A DNA stretch of 64,000 bases from Paragorgia papillata (taxonomy: Eukaryota > Cnidaria > Anthozoa > Scleralcyonacea > Coralliidae): positions 2,461,501 through 2,525,500 of the forward strand of contig JAWNZC010000421.1 of the NCBI GenBank assembly GCA_035771165.1. The letters run 5' to 3'. Under the pieces are notes generated by a model, which saw only the letters and a list, made by a program, of their open reading frames with translations, had not been told where the DNA came from and searched no databases. Each line of letters begins with the position of its first letter. Position 1 is the first letter of the stretch. The translations under genes were made by a program, and so were the position numbers. Below are positions 23,601 through 41,505 of this stretch, piece by piece.

Positions 23601-25233
23601 GCTTGTGTTAAACATCTCAACAGGATGTGTTCGCAAGAGCCTGGTAGCAAGGCTGTTAACAGGTTGTAACAATGCTGTTCATTCAAGAAGCTGCTACAAC
23701 CTTGTTAGCATCAACCTGTTAACAACTTGTTGAGTGCAGAGCGGTAACAGGTTGTTGGAACAACTTGTCATCAGTCTGTTGGAGTCATCAGCCTTGTTAC
23801 AAGTTGTCAACAACCTGTTACAGACATGTTAACAGACTGGGACAGCCAGTGCGAACACATGACGGTGACAGCCTGTTGAACAGCCTTGTAACAACTTGCG
23901 CGTTTTTACGTGTGTACTTGACCGCAGCTGGGATTCAAACCCACAACCTTCAGTTTACTAGTCTAATGCTCTACCAACTCAACTGAGCTATAGAAATAGC
24001 AATAGGAATTTCTTGTTTTCAATTTGATTGGTTTCTGGTTTTTTAACAACCAAAGGAAATAAGATTTTTAGTCAAATTCAAATGAAATTCAAACCAGGAA
24101 TTTCTGAACCCCCTCCACTCTGAATGAAGCACACACACACACCCCTCCCCCACCCTATAGCTACCGCACCTACACCATTACTAATGTTTGACAATTTAAG
24201 CCCATTTTAAACCCAACATCAACATATACAAAAGCTTTAGTTTACTTACAGGATTATGTTTGGCTTTACTGTACCTAAACTATTTTGCATTAAAGCGACT
24301 ATTTATAACATGCAATCCGGCACAAATAAAATTATTATTAGGCTTTACAATAATTGAAATCACCTACTTAAAGACCGGCCTCTGTTATAACAGAGAAAAA
24401 AATGCCTTATATACATAAGAATCTAATGTTTTTATGATTTTCTTGCCCTGCTGAAGTCAACAAAGAAATGAGTTGACTGTGGCTTGAATTCAAAATTCTA
24501 CGAAGGTCTAGTTAGCATGATAGACTTTGCGTTGCATGGCTGATCAAATTAATTTCATATTATCATTACAAAAGCATTCCCAGTTGATGATTTACTAAAA
24601 TAAACGAAGAAAACATTCGATATTTTACCTGATATCTTCTCATCTCCATACACCGTTCGAGAGCGACAGAAAAATCCGTCCAAAACAACGACCAATCTTC
24701 ATCTTCTCCAACTTCTCGCATTCCAAACCTTTTCGTAACCCTTCGAACTAAAAAAAATAGGTTTTTCCTAAGAAACACAGCTGCTTAAATGAAATGATAT
24801 TAACTACATCAACTAATAATACAAACTGGTGTACTTAAAGAGCCTAAATATAGGTCTGTCTTGCCCCAATCGTATGTCATTCTTGACTTTTATTTACTTT
24901 TATAACGACCGTCATTTTTTACAAAATTAAAGTCACTCACCGCTTTCGTATTTGCAGTTTGATAAATTTACACCAAGGCATCTGTAAATACAATAAATCA
25001 CATATATTATTCACCGTATGAACTGCTATTGAAGAGGTATTTAGGTAGAATATCTCTTACCTTTTACGGCGTTTTTTAATCTTGTTTTTCTTCGGAGGTT
25101 TTGGGGTAACTTGTTCTGCACAATCCGTAGTAATGGTCGCTTGCTCCTCCGCTGTTTCGCCTTCCACCTCACTTTCCCTCAACTCACTGCCTTCGATATC
25201 GCTCGCTTCGCCGTCAAATTCATTCTCGGCCAT
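14796..25233 (-). CDS. TTLL6: Tubulin polyglutamylase, TTLL6/TTLL13 type
   Basis: Fifteen exons on the complement: 25061-25233, 24941-24981, 24629-24747, 23193-23323, 22907-23015, 22083-22274, 21115-21200, 20902-20974, 20073-20225, 18545-18726, 18222-18305, 17306-17413, 16735-16903, 15916-16113 and 14796-15494. This gives 838 residues with phases checked throughout. An acidic N-terminus and a [11 protein letters not shown] stretch precede the TTL ATP-grasp domain (about residues 60-430). Visible motifs are [29 protein letters not shown] (174-184), [50 protein letters not shown] and LEVNHSPSF, with the metal ligands Glu359 and Asn361. A microtubule-binding-like basic region and a Ser-rich tail follow. 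The enzyme adds glutamate side chains to axonemal tubulin. It shares traits with both TTLL6 and TTLL13, so the paralogue is uncertain. Confidence 0.93.
15546..15832. mobile_element. Inverted pair of tRNA-derived SINE copies
   Basis: Two arms of about 110 bp face each other. Both carry a tRNA-like A box (AGCCCAGTGGCAGAGCGCTG, right arm) and a B box (GGTTCGATTCC), followed by a shared non-tRNA tail ending CATTTGAAATTCTTCTTCTT. It lies in the TTLL intron upstream of the last exon. No cloverleaf with a plausible acceptor stem is seen, so these are SINEs and not tRNA genes. Confidence 0.65.
16155..16618. mobile_element. Long-TIR MITE (arms about 180 bp)
   Basis: The left arm starts AAAGTGCCCATGAAGCGAAA and the right arm ends AAGCACTTTAAAG. 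The two arms are near mirror images across a spacer of about 100 bp, including ATATATCTTTGCTA and GTTTGTTTGATATGCAAATT. The terminal AAAGTGC resembles the TTAA-flanked element at 52550-53083. Confidence 0.7.
17126..17290. repeat. Imperfect palindrome beside TTLL exon 12
   Basis: Arms of about 65 bp contain GATTCCGACACATCTCCGAC on one side and its mirror on the other, with AGAGGTTTCTT / AAGAACCTCT ends. Its inner edge lies about 15 bp from the exon 12 donor, so the RNA could fold next to that splice site. Confidence 0.7.
17640..18060 (+). mobile_element. tRNA-derived SINE split by a foldback insertion
   Basis: The SINE begins near 17640 with CCAGTGGCTCAATGGTGAGA (A-box-like), is interrupted at 17672-17965, and resumes with GAGCGTCCGGCTGGCATTCG and the B box GGGTTCGAGTCC, ending near 18060. 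An uninterrupted copy at 30487-30608 has the same sequence across the junction. Confidence 0.75.
17672..17965. mobile_element. Foldback element, 77-bp TIRs, 9-bp target duplication
   Basis: TACCCTGCGAGCAGAGCC at the left end and its exact mirror at the right end start near-identical 77-bp arms (only a small C/T shift inside). The host SINE sequence is duplicated as TGGTGAGAG (17663-17671) and TGGCGAGAG (17966-17974). A 9-bp duplication with long TIRs fits a Mutator-like non-autonomous element. Confidence 0.8.
19012..20040. mobile_element. Palindromic element invaded by three MITEs
   Basis: Outer arms GTAATAGATCACAGACGACA (from 19012) and TGACGTCTTCTGTGATCTAT (to about 20039) form one palindrome. 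Three MITEs sit head to tail between them: 19042-19263, 19269-19620 and 19625-19965. Each begins GCCCTAATCAAACGAGAACG and ends with its mirror. The last two also contain inner copies of the CGCAAGTCATCGCAAG word. Confidence 0.8.
20401..20665. repeat. (CTAT/CTGT)n tetranucleotide microsatellite
   Basis: About 65 units alternating between CTAT and CTGT, located in the TTLL intron between exons 8 and 9. Leu/Ser/Tyr-rich ORFs in it are artefacts. Confidence 0.97.
21480..21695. mobile_element. Palindromic MITE in TTLL intron
   Basis: Arms CAATATTGATAGCAACATTG and CAATGTTGCTGTCAATATTG, with an inner mirrored AACTTCACATAATATGAAGTT / AACTTCACGTTATGTGAAG pair. No coding capacity. Confidence 0.65.
21721..21910. 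mobile_element. Second palindromic element in the same intron
   Basis: ACCAGTAGAGCGAGACACAG and TTTTTTCATCGCTTCC on the left are mirrored by GGAAGCGATGAAAAAA and TGTCTCGCTCTACTGGT on the right, with about 50 bp between. Confidence 0.65.
22519..22725 (-). mobile_element. 5S-rRNA-derived SINE
   Basis: On the minus strand the sequence reads TTAGTACTTGGATGGGTGAC followed by CGCTTAGGAATA, which closely matches the 3' internal-promoter half of animal 5S rRNA. The 5' part is diverged (CACTGCCTCTTACC region) and a foreign tail follows. It cannot be a 5S gene because the 5' half does not match. A second copy lies at 51486-51622 and a fragment at about 46380-46440. Confidence 0.7.
23540..23995 (-). 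mobile_element. tRNA-type SINE interrupted by another element
   Basis: On the minus strand TAGCTCAGTTGAGTTGGTAG, then the B box GGGTTTGAATCCCAGC, lead into a tail that resumes at about 23575 with TTTGTCACTCAGAGTAACACC. The tail matches the SINE pair at 46136-46342. The element at 23581-23915 is inserted between head and tail. Confidence 0.6.
23581..23915. mobile_element. Degenerate-word element A (ACACGTAAAAACGC termini)
   Basis: The ends are ACAGACGTAAAAATCTCACA and CGCGTTTTTACGTGTGTAC. The interior is a chain of variants of TGTTAACAGGTTGTAACAA in both orientations. It is the inverse copy of 30119-30467. No ORF. Confidence 0.7.
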
Positions 25234-25527
25234 TCTACGGTCTATGATTTACCGCTAAATCTCGCTTAGGATACTCCACATTGGACATATTTGGCATTAT
25301 TTGTCAAAGTCGTTGCACTGATCTATTATAATTATAAGGTTTTTAAATCCCCCTAACAACGGCCTTTTAATAAAGCTGTTGCTAAGGGAACGTCATAAGC
25401 ACCGAGCCAAGAGCCTGGGTCATATTACAAGCCCGCGGTCTTTACAACCAGCGTTAATATTTTTAAAGGTTAAATTTTTAATTATCAAAAATTGTCATTC
25501 TGGTTGTATTTATCAGTTGTAATTTTA
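25234..25527. promoter_or_regulatory. Probable bidirectional promoter, TTLL / MTERF3
   Basis: Only 294 bp separate the start codon of the TTLL gene (minus, 25233) from that of MTERF3 (plus, 25528). The spacer has no repeat element, unlike most non-coding DNA in the window, and no obvious TATA box. Both 5' UTRs and promoters must fit here unless upstream non-coding exons exist. Confidence 0.6.
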
Positions 25528-27178
25528 ATGATGGCTTTGAGATTACAATATATGCCTCTTGTTCATAAACGTATAGTTTCACAGTTTTTCTATTCATCGG
25601 TGTACAAAACTACCAATTACATTGGAGTGAAATTTGCATCAAGTCACTCAATGTCTGGACAGAAGGACATTGTGAATTCTGTTGATGAATATTTAACAAA
25701 CACTGGAGCAAATATGGAGAAAATCCATAAAGAGGTCAAGATTTCAGAGTTGGAGTTATGCGAGAAGATTAAGTCAATTGTTGATGTGTTGGAAGGACAG
25801 TGTGATTTAGAACCTAGTGATGTTGGGAGGATGGTTACAAAGAGACCTCGAATTTTGCTTCTTGATAAAGAGAAAATCGAGAGATGTATTACGGTGTTAA
25901 GTAACATTGGTCTGAAACAGCAGAATATCTCGATAATGTTAAAAAAGTCACCAGGCATACTCACCTCTAGATTTGAGGAGACATTTGAAGAAAAGGTAAG
26001 TTTTACAGGAGCCTGATCACAGATGAATGGATAGATTAACCCTTTCACTCCCAACTTTCCAGGAGCTCTCTCGTTGATGAGTAAAATCGTCTGGTGTTAG
26101 ACAGAGTAAAATAATAAAGTATGGAAATTCTGTATTTGGGAGTGAAAGGGTTAATGGATAGATAAGGATGGATAGACAGCTGGTCCAGTGGATTGAGGAA
26201 TAGATGAATGGATGGTGCATAAACAGATGGATGAGAGAATGGATGGGTGGGGGGATAAATGGTTGGATAGATGGGTGGATGGATGGATAGGTGTAGATAT
26301 CTAGATGGATGTGGAATGGATAGATGGGTGTGTAAATGGGTGGGTGGATGGGTGTGTAAATGGGTGGGTGGAAAGGTGTGTGGACAGATGGGTGATTGGA
26401 TAGATGGGTGCATATTTGGGTGCACGGATAGATAGGTGGGTGTATGGGTGCACAGATAGATGGTGGATAGATGGGTGGGTATATGGGTGCGCAGATAGAC
26501 AGATGGTGGATAGATAGGTGGGTGGATAGATGGTGAGTGGACAGATGGGTGATTGGATAGGTGTGAACAGATAGGTGTATGAATAGATGGGTTTGTGGAT
26601 ATATTGGACAGGCCACTACTAGCAATTGTTTGTTGCTAGAAATAACTTTAAAACATTTCTCCTATATTTCTTGTCTATTTAATTTACAGCTTGAAACCTT
26701 GTATAACCTCAACGTTCTTCCACCATTTTCAATGAAAAATGTCTTAAACATCATCACAAAATGCCCTGCTCTCATTTCAACATGCACACCATCATCACTG
26801 GAAGATAAAGTTCATTTCTTACAGAGTGAGTTGGGATTTTATCGCCGTCAGTTGAGTAACATGATTCTCAAGCAGCCATCGGTATTGACTTTTAGTCAGG
26901 AGAACATAAAGAGCAAATTTGACTATTGTTATACCATGATTGGTGTCTCAATACCGGACATTGCCCGATGTCCAAGAATATGGCAGTGCTCGCTGCAAAG
27001 ACTCAAGGAAAGGCATTTGTATTTACAACATTTAAAACTGATCACAGATCAAACACATGTCGATGATTATGGCCTCGGAAAGATTGTCACACCATCTGAT
27101 AAATTGTTTGCTGAAGAGATAGCTAAAACAAGTTTGGTAGAATTCCAAGATTTTATAAAAGGAATTTCAAGAAAATAA
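25528..27178 (+). CDS. MTERF3: Mitochondrial transcription termination factor family, MTERF3-like
   Basis: Two exons, 25528-25995 and 26690-27178 (TAA), giving 318 residues. The start is the first of two adjacent ATGs. The basic N-terminus (MMALRLQYMPLVHKRIVSQF) without acidic residues fits a mitochondrial presequence. The body is a chain of mTERF helical repeats with the typical KRPRILLLD, KKSPGIL, KCPALIS, KQPSVLTF and RCPRIW signatures. The C-terminus (ERHLYLQHL, KIVTPSDKLFAEEIAKTS, FQDFIKGI) resembles MTERF3 more than MTERF1, 2 or 4. MTERF3 binds mtDNA and rRNA and affects mitochondrial transcription and ribosome assembly. Human MTERF3 is about 100 residues longer, so the N-terminal part is shorter here. 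ATTAAA at 27194-27199 may be the poly(A) signal. Confidence 0.88.
26155..26600. repeat. GGAT/GGGT minisatellite in MTERF3 intron
   Basis: About 445 bp of irregular GGATAGAT, GGGTGGGT and GGGTGTGT units fill the single intron of MTERF3. The His/Pro/Ile-rich minus-strand ORFs across it are artefacts. Confidence 0.9.
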
Positions 27179-27750
27179 TTGATACTTCATGTTATTAAAA
27201 TATACTGTATCAAAAAGGAAGGGGTCCTTGAGTGACTCAATACAATTATAACAAAGAGCGGTTTATTGAGGAAGCTGTGGGAACAATGGCCAAAAATGCA
27301 TTTGTGGGGCTTAGGTAGTGAAAATGAGATGAGATCGGCGGCTGGCTTTCAGTCTAGGGCTTACAAAATTAAACATTGTTTGGGAGAGCATGCTCCAAGA
27401 CCTCGCCGAGACTAGTAGGGTTCCACAAACATACACTGCGCCAAATTTACACTTTGTGACACCCAAGTTACATTTCATGGCTAAGACATTCGTTATATGG
27501 AGGTGTCTTATATTTGGGCTGTTTGGTGGTGTCCGTAAAAATTGGGCCATGGGGTACCCGTTTTTACAATTTTCACTGTATTATATATTATACAATACCC
27601 TGGTTGCTATGCGTGTTTTCATTGGTTGTTGCCCATGCATGATCTATTAGAGGACAGACACACGGACACGTCAGATCACGTCATTCTTTCTTCATGCCCC
27701 AAAATCGGCCAAGAGTTTCGATAAAAACCTTTTAAATCTTTTTATTGTAT
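27179..27750. other. Spacer after MTERF3
   Basis: No exon recognised. I searched the minus strand here for the missing final UBE2Q exon and did not find it. The segment from about 27580 (ACAATACCCTGGTTGCTATG) is part of a repeat also present from about 46765. Confidence 0.4.
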
Positions 27751-27913
27751 AAAACAAATAGATTCCATTTTTTTGTTGTCTGTTTAGTTATAGATGCACA
27801 GAAGACGTGACAACGTGGTAAGAACATCAGTGACCTACTCGACGGACGTTGTGACGTCATCTGTGCATCTATAACTGAACAGACAACGGCAAAATGGAAT
27901 CTATTTGTTAAAT
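27751..27913. mobile_element. Palindromic repeat, copy 1 (ATAGATGCACAG family)
   Basis: Arms AACAAATAGATTCCATTTT and AAAATGGAATCTATTTGTT with inner GTTATAGATGCACAGA and GTGACGTCATCTGTGCATCT. A second copy with the same left flank is at 46934-47123. Confidence 0.75.
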
Positions 27914-28350
27914 ACAACAAATACCTACAAACAAATTCCAACAAGTTTACAGCTTTCCTCTAGAAATACTTTACTAAACGACTATAATAACACAACCATT
28001 GTAAAATTACTTCTTACCTGTTCAACTATTAATACATGCATGGTGCTTCTGTTTTTTTTACAATTTCATTATGACAAACCTCTAACGTTGTTGCTGCGCG
28101 GTATATTTTACAAGCATTTATTGCATTTGTTTCTCGTTTTGATCGTGTTTCTTCTAGGAAAATATACAATATGAATGTATAGTTGGCAGTTGGCGTCGTA
28201 CGTTGTTTGTCGTTGCTGTGTGATTTCGTTTTTGACATGAAACTCAAGCGAGGTTACCCTTCGTCCTTGGGAGGCGTGAACCAACCTTGAATTGAAAATA
28301 TAAATTGAGAAAATAAGAATTGTCAAAAAAAAACGTTGAATGTCTTATAG

Positions 28351-28680
28351 TCCGTTTCAGCTTGCTTTTGAAATCCGATACGTATAATTGAAATGAACAT
28401 TCCGAACTTACGTTGCAATGATGTTTCGAACTACGTTGCGAGGTAGATACAAATTTAAGTCGGCAATTTGTTTCTGTTTAACCAAATATCTATTATTATA
28501 TTCTATACAACAAATAATCTTCTTCTCCGTGAGTTTACCAAAGGAATTCAATTCAAAGCTTATTAAATTCGAACTTCACGACGAACTTCACAACGAACTT
28601 CGCGAACTTCCGTACCAAGTTCCCAACCTTCCAACGAATGTTGACAAACGAATTTCAAAAGCAAGCTGAAACTGACTATA
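28351..28680. mobile_element. TIR element with GAACTT-word interior
   Basis: AGTCCGTTTCAGCTTGCTTT at the left and AAAGCAAGCTGAAACTGACT at the right are mirror images. The interior repeats variants of CGAACTTC many times. No ORF of substance. Confidence 0.65.
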
Positions 28681-28689
28681 CGCCCGACA

Positions 28690-28885
28690 TATACAATGAA
28701 ACGCGTTTCCGAAACACAATTTCGAAAAAGTTTCCGAAACTTGTTTCAAAAAATAGAACAGTGTTCTAATCAGGGAAACTTGGTTTCTGAAACAACGTTT
28801 CGGAAACCTTTCAACATGGAAACTTTTGTTTCTGAAACAGTGTTTCGGTAACTTGTTTCGGAAATTTTCTCTAGCGTATGGCGGG
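28690..28885. mobile_element. Element with TTTCGGAAAC-word interior
   Basis: About 190 bp in which GTTTCCGAAAC and its mirror GTTTCGGAAAC recur about ten times. Flanked by CGCCCGACATA and TATGGCGGGC. Adjacent to the previous element and similar in design. Confidence 0.5.
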
Positions 28886-29350
28886 CTTTAGAGTAGAACA
28901 ATAAACTAAAGGGGCCGCGTTTTGCAAGCTCAGGTAGGAATGAGTTAATCACTTGTTAACCCATTGCTGCCTAGGATGTCTGAAACTTCTCCCTTTGACG
29001 TCAAATGTTGCATTAATTAACTAGTATTCCAAGACAATAGTTTCATTGTTTCAGCACAATAAGTGCATCCATTTTACGTCATCAAATCTAAGATGGCGGC
29101 GCCCATGAGGCCAATTTGTTCAAACTTGCGGGGATCCCTTTAGGGTTAGAATTAGGGTTAAAGTTAGAACAAAGCTGTTATACAAAGGGTGTTATACAAA
29201 GGTGTTTTAGGCTGTTCTGGCTTTAGTACGTCAAGTAATGCCGTTTGATGCAGTGAATTGGTCACAACTTAACTGAATATAGATTGTCCTGCGTCAGAGT
29301 AAAAAGATGTAAAGTCTAATGTAGCTTTCTGACAATAATTTTCCACTCAC
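28886..29350. other. Presumed 3' region of UBE2Q
   Basis: No coding exon recognised. The terminal UBE2Q exon is expected on the minus strand somewhere below 29350 but was not found. Reading through the exon 13 donor would end after about ten codons. Confidence 0.35.
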
Positions 29351-37399
<8,049 letters not shown>

Positions 37400-37675
37400 T
37401 TGCCTGCGAACGATATATTTGGCAAAAACTCAATTCTTCTTTTGGGCCAGCTTTTCTTATTGTGTTCACTTTCAAAATTGTTGTGAGCTCAAATAACTCA
37501 TTTGAGACCGCGAGTGGTCAGTGGCAAGCTAAAAAAATCAATAATTATTATGCCATATGATATGATACGTACGATATCATGATACGATCGGATAATTATA
37601 TAAATATATCGGATAATATCGGATATCTCGATTTCAAACGTTGGTGTCTATCTGTTCCTTCCCTTCCTTCCTTCC

Positions 37676-37921
<246 letters not shown>

Positions 37922-40845
37922 TAGTCCATTTGATCAAACAGTTCTGCTTAATTAACAAAAATAAGGCGATAGGGCCCTAAAGGTAGCCTATCAACCACTT
38001 AAACAATCTAACTTAAAATTATTTACAAAATAGTTGTTACTTTTTAATTTTTTTTTGTCATTTTGAGTCAAAGATAAAAGATAAAAAAGGAAAGTTAAAA
38101 GTACTATACAACATTCCAACTAGGCAGTGGAAGTGACGGTGGATTTGAATAGGTTCTTTATCCGGATTGAACCAAACAATACAGCTCTTTGCATAATTTT
38201 CAGTGCTTTTGTTGCATCAGACTTTCCAAGGTAGCGCACGAGAGTTGATTGCAATTCTTCTGAATACCCTCCAAGGGCATCAACAATGACATTGATTTGC
38301 TCAACTTTGTATCCACCATATCGTTCTTTCAATTCCTTGCGAACTTCTTGATATTTTCCTTGCTTCTCAGTAACCTTTATTTGTCTATTGGTGATCCAGG
38401 GGCAGCTGAATTCAACGACAGTTATTTCTTTCTTCACGTGATCGTAGACTACTGTATCTGGCCGATTTCCCTGTTCCTCAGTGTATAACATTTGTCCTCC
38501 CGCAGAATAGATGGGTATATCCCAGTGGATGGTTACTTCGGCGTTTTCTACCGCTGGCTTTGGAGTTATTTTGGTATTCCATGGTGGGACTTTAGTGATC
38601 AGATTGTATTTTCTTAGAATAAAAAAATATAGACATTTCATCCCATTGTTGTGCCGCGGCACACAAATACTCAGATTGTGACAACATTGCACATCCAGTA
38701 AGTACGTGGGCGACTGTCTCCTGTTTGACCTTACATAGCCTGCACTGATTAGTTGGTATTTCTTGCCCGAGTTTCTGCTGATAGTAGACTCGCGTCGGTA
38801 GCAGCTGTTGGTACAACTCCTCGATGTCGGCAACGACATCTGTTGGGCACTCCTGCCAAAGGTTAAGCCATAGAAAACAGGATTGTTTGTTTAGGCTGTC
38901 ATCTGACCAACGGTTTGTTGTAAATTGTCCTAGCCATTTTTGGTTTTCAACTTCTCTTTTTCTCGAATTTTGTCGAGCTTTCTGTAAAACTTCTTTGACT
39001 CTTTCTTCGGAGCACGCTCTAAGTTCCGTTCCATCATTTTTCGTGAATTTTATGCTCCATTCATCGTTCCCCACGTTCTCGTTAATTTCAACGCCTAACT
39101 TTGTTGCCATTTTCTTCGCATCTTTTATTATCGATCTTCTCCCTTTTCCTTCTCTTTGCTGGTCGATCTTAGCCACAGCTTTCATCATCGGATCACTTGA
39201 AGAATGCAGGTGAACAGCTATTTTTATCTTTGTTTCCATATACTCTTGTTCAACTGATTTCATGCCACGGCCACCCAAGGATCTTGGCAAATACAGAAGT
39301 GGCACGGATGCTCCAGGGTGTCTTGCACCTACTTCGGTTAGTATTTTTCTAACTTCCCGATCTAGTTCTTGTAGATCGTGTACTGTCCACTCGGTGGTGC
39401 ACATGTAATAGGTAAGCGCTGGAATAGCAAACGTGTTGGTGGCATGTATCTTCAATGGTTCAGCAGCCATCGGCGAGGACCATATTAGCCAGATTCGTTG
39501 AAGGAATTCCTTGCTGGCTTTATCGCGAAGTAATCGCGAATCGTGGCAGATGTGTTCATAAATACCCAGGAATTGGTATGGTGCATCCTTATCAACTGTT
39601 CTAAGTGTTGTAGTTTCATTTAACTGCATTTCACTCTGCTCTTCTAGTTTTCCTCTCTTCACAACCATCGTAGCACATTTCCTAACTCCCCACTCCATAT
39701 TCAAATCCGTCATACATTGTTGTGTTAGCTTCAAAATTAGATGGAGTTTCTTTTCATTTGCAGCAAAAGCTTTCAGGTCATCTATGAACATAAGATGGGT
39801 GATTTTAAGTTTGCCCGGTTTGCTCAAGACGTACCCCTCTGTCGCTCTCAGCTTCCAGGCAATTGGGTTGAGATAGATCGTGAATAACTTCGGGCACAGG
39901 GAGTCACCTTGAAGTAATCCTTTTCTGAGGGTTACTTTAGATGATTCCTCCATACCAGCTTTCGTCTGTACCACCAGCGTGATGGAGCATCTGGTTACAA
40001 GCTTCATTACAATACGTACGAGTTTTTCCGAGAAGCCATGAATCTCTAGTACTTTCTCCAAGATGATATAATCTACACTGTCATAAGCTTTGCGTACATC
40101 TACCCAAGCACATGCCATATTTCGCTTCTTTTCTTTAACATCTTCCAGCACCAGTTTATCTATCAAAAGGTTGTCAACACATCCGGATACTCCTTCCTTG
40201 GCCCCTCTTTGATCTTGTTGGAGGAATTCGTTGTTCTTCAAGTGGTTATCAACGATGGGAAGAGTTACTGATGTCACAAGTTTATATGTTGTATTCAAAC
40301 ATGTTATTGGTCTGTGGTTTGAAACATTCCATTCACCTTCCTTGGGAAAAAGTGTTGTTCGCCCGGTATTCAACCATTCCGGTATTGATTCTTCTTCATT
40401 GATGACGGATTCGATGACTTTCGCTAAAGGTTCATGTAGGTATGTTATCTTCTTTATCCAAAAATTCGCAATTCCATCAGGGCCAGGTGCAGACCAATTC
40501 TTTTTCTTCTTTATAGCCTGTCTGATTTGTGAGACATTGACAGACACCGTACCCACTTCATCACCGCCACTTCGCCTACAGTTCTCCATTACCTCTGCAA
40601 TCTCCTTTAGCCATAATGCTCCGGGATTTCCATTTCCTTCATTTTCCCACATCGGTCGCCAAAATTCCTCTGCTTGTTCTAGTGTTTCAAAGGAGTTTGA
40701 GTTCTCATCACCATTGCGCTCTTTCATCCATAACTTAGGTTTCAAGTTATCCGGATCCTTCTTAATAGATTCTCGCATGATGTTGTGTACTTTCGTAGGG
40801 GACGTGGCATACATTTTATTCCATTTTTTTGACTCACACCACTTG

Positions 40846-40851
<6 letters not shown>
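37922..40851 (-). mobile_element. R4/Dong-like non-LTR retrotransposon in a microsatellite
   Basis: About 2.9 kb on the minus strand with one pol-type coding region (38120-40850) and a 3' UTR of about 180 bp (37922-38119) ending next to (CTTT)n. The presence of a restriction-like endonuclease after the reverse transcriptase, and of no apurinic endonuclease before it, places it with R2/R4/NeSL-type elements. The RT text (SAPGPDGI, NHRPITCL, QRGAKEGVSGC, FIDDLKAFA) looks closest to R4/Dong. The 5' end appears truncated at the microsatellite. No LTRs. Confidence 0.8.
38120..40850 (-). pseudogene. Retrotransposon polyprotein: RT, CCHC knuckle and RLE domain, frameshifted
   Basis: The first frame (40850 down to 38592) holds the reverse transcriptase: SAPGPDGI, NHRPITCLNTTYKL, the catalytic AWVDVRKAYDSVD (motif A) and FIDDLKAFA (motif C, two Asp intact). 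Further on is the zinc knuckle CRLCKVKQETVAHVLTGC (C-x2-C-x8-H-x4-C). The second frame (open down to the stop at 38120) holds a PD-(D/E)xK-type nuclease with RPDTVVYDH and ITVVEFSCPW, followed by a Lys/Glu-rich helix. The frames overlap around 38590-38650, where a run of T/A suggests a one-base indel, so the full protein is not made from this copy unless by frameshifting. The Lys/Glu/Arg repeat before about 40850 is microsatellite translated and not protein. Confidence 0.75.
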
Positions 40852-40937
<86 letters not shown>

Positions 40938-40938
40938 C
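40852..40938. repeat. (CTTT)n microsatellite, upstream flank of the retrotransposon
   Basis: About 21 CTTT units directly next to the retrotransposon 5' side, in register with the larger array at 37676-37921. Confidence 0.95.
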
Positions 40939-41030
40939 TTTCCTTCCTTCCTATTCATTCATTCCTATTCACTCATCCCCTAATGAGTGGCGTGTCTGTT
41001 TCCAATGACCTTGTTTTCTACAAGTATTAA

Positions 41031-41505
41031 TCAGGCGCGCAACTAGGAGGGGGGGGGGGGGGGGTTGGGGGTTGCAACCCCTGCCCTTTTTAACCCCTGT
41101 CCTTTTTGTGAGACCTCTAATACTAGGTTAGACATTAGATAAACAGATAATTAATCGTCTGTTGTAGTATGCAATACAATTCTCCGCAAATCTGGCGAGA
41201 CTCAGAGGCTTCTAGCAGTGAGCCCGGGCGGCAGTTAGGCTGAATATAATTATGATAAATTTTAAATAATGCGAGACCAAAATAAAAATTTCCGCAACCG
41301 AAAATACGAGAAAAGCGTCCTCAAAATGCAGGAAATGCTGTTTCAGAGACCCAAAATTCAAAAATTTTTCGGGGAAGCATGCCCCCGGACCCCCCTAGAA
41401 TCTCTGCTTGGCTTCTACTCCCAAATTGTTTAGAATTCTGAATGACTTTGCCCTTTTTTTGCGTTCAACCCCTGCCCTCAAAATTTTCTAGTTGCGCCCC
41501 TGATT
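41031..41505. mobile_element. TIR element CAGGCGCGCAACTAG...CTAGTTGCGCCCCTG
   Basis: Mirror ends CAGGCGCGCAACTAG (about 41031) and CTAGTTGCGCCCCTG (to about 41503). A poly(G) tract follows the left end. The interior has AAGCATGCCCCCGGACCCCC, seen in altered form in the ABHD17 intron remnant. hAT-like by its CAGG start; no transposase. Confidence 0.65.

Noticed and set aside
29140..29172. Interstitial telomere repeat (TTAGGG words)
   Set aside because: Only two imperfect TTAGGG units within ordinary sequence; too short to mean anything.
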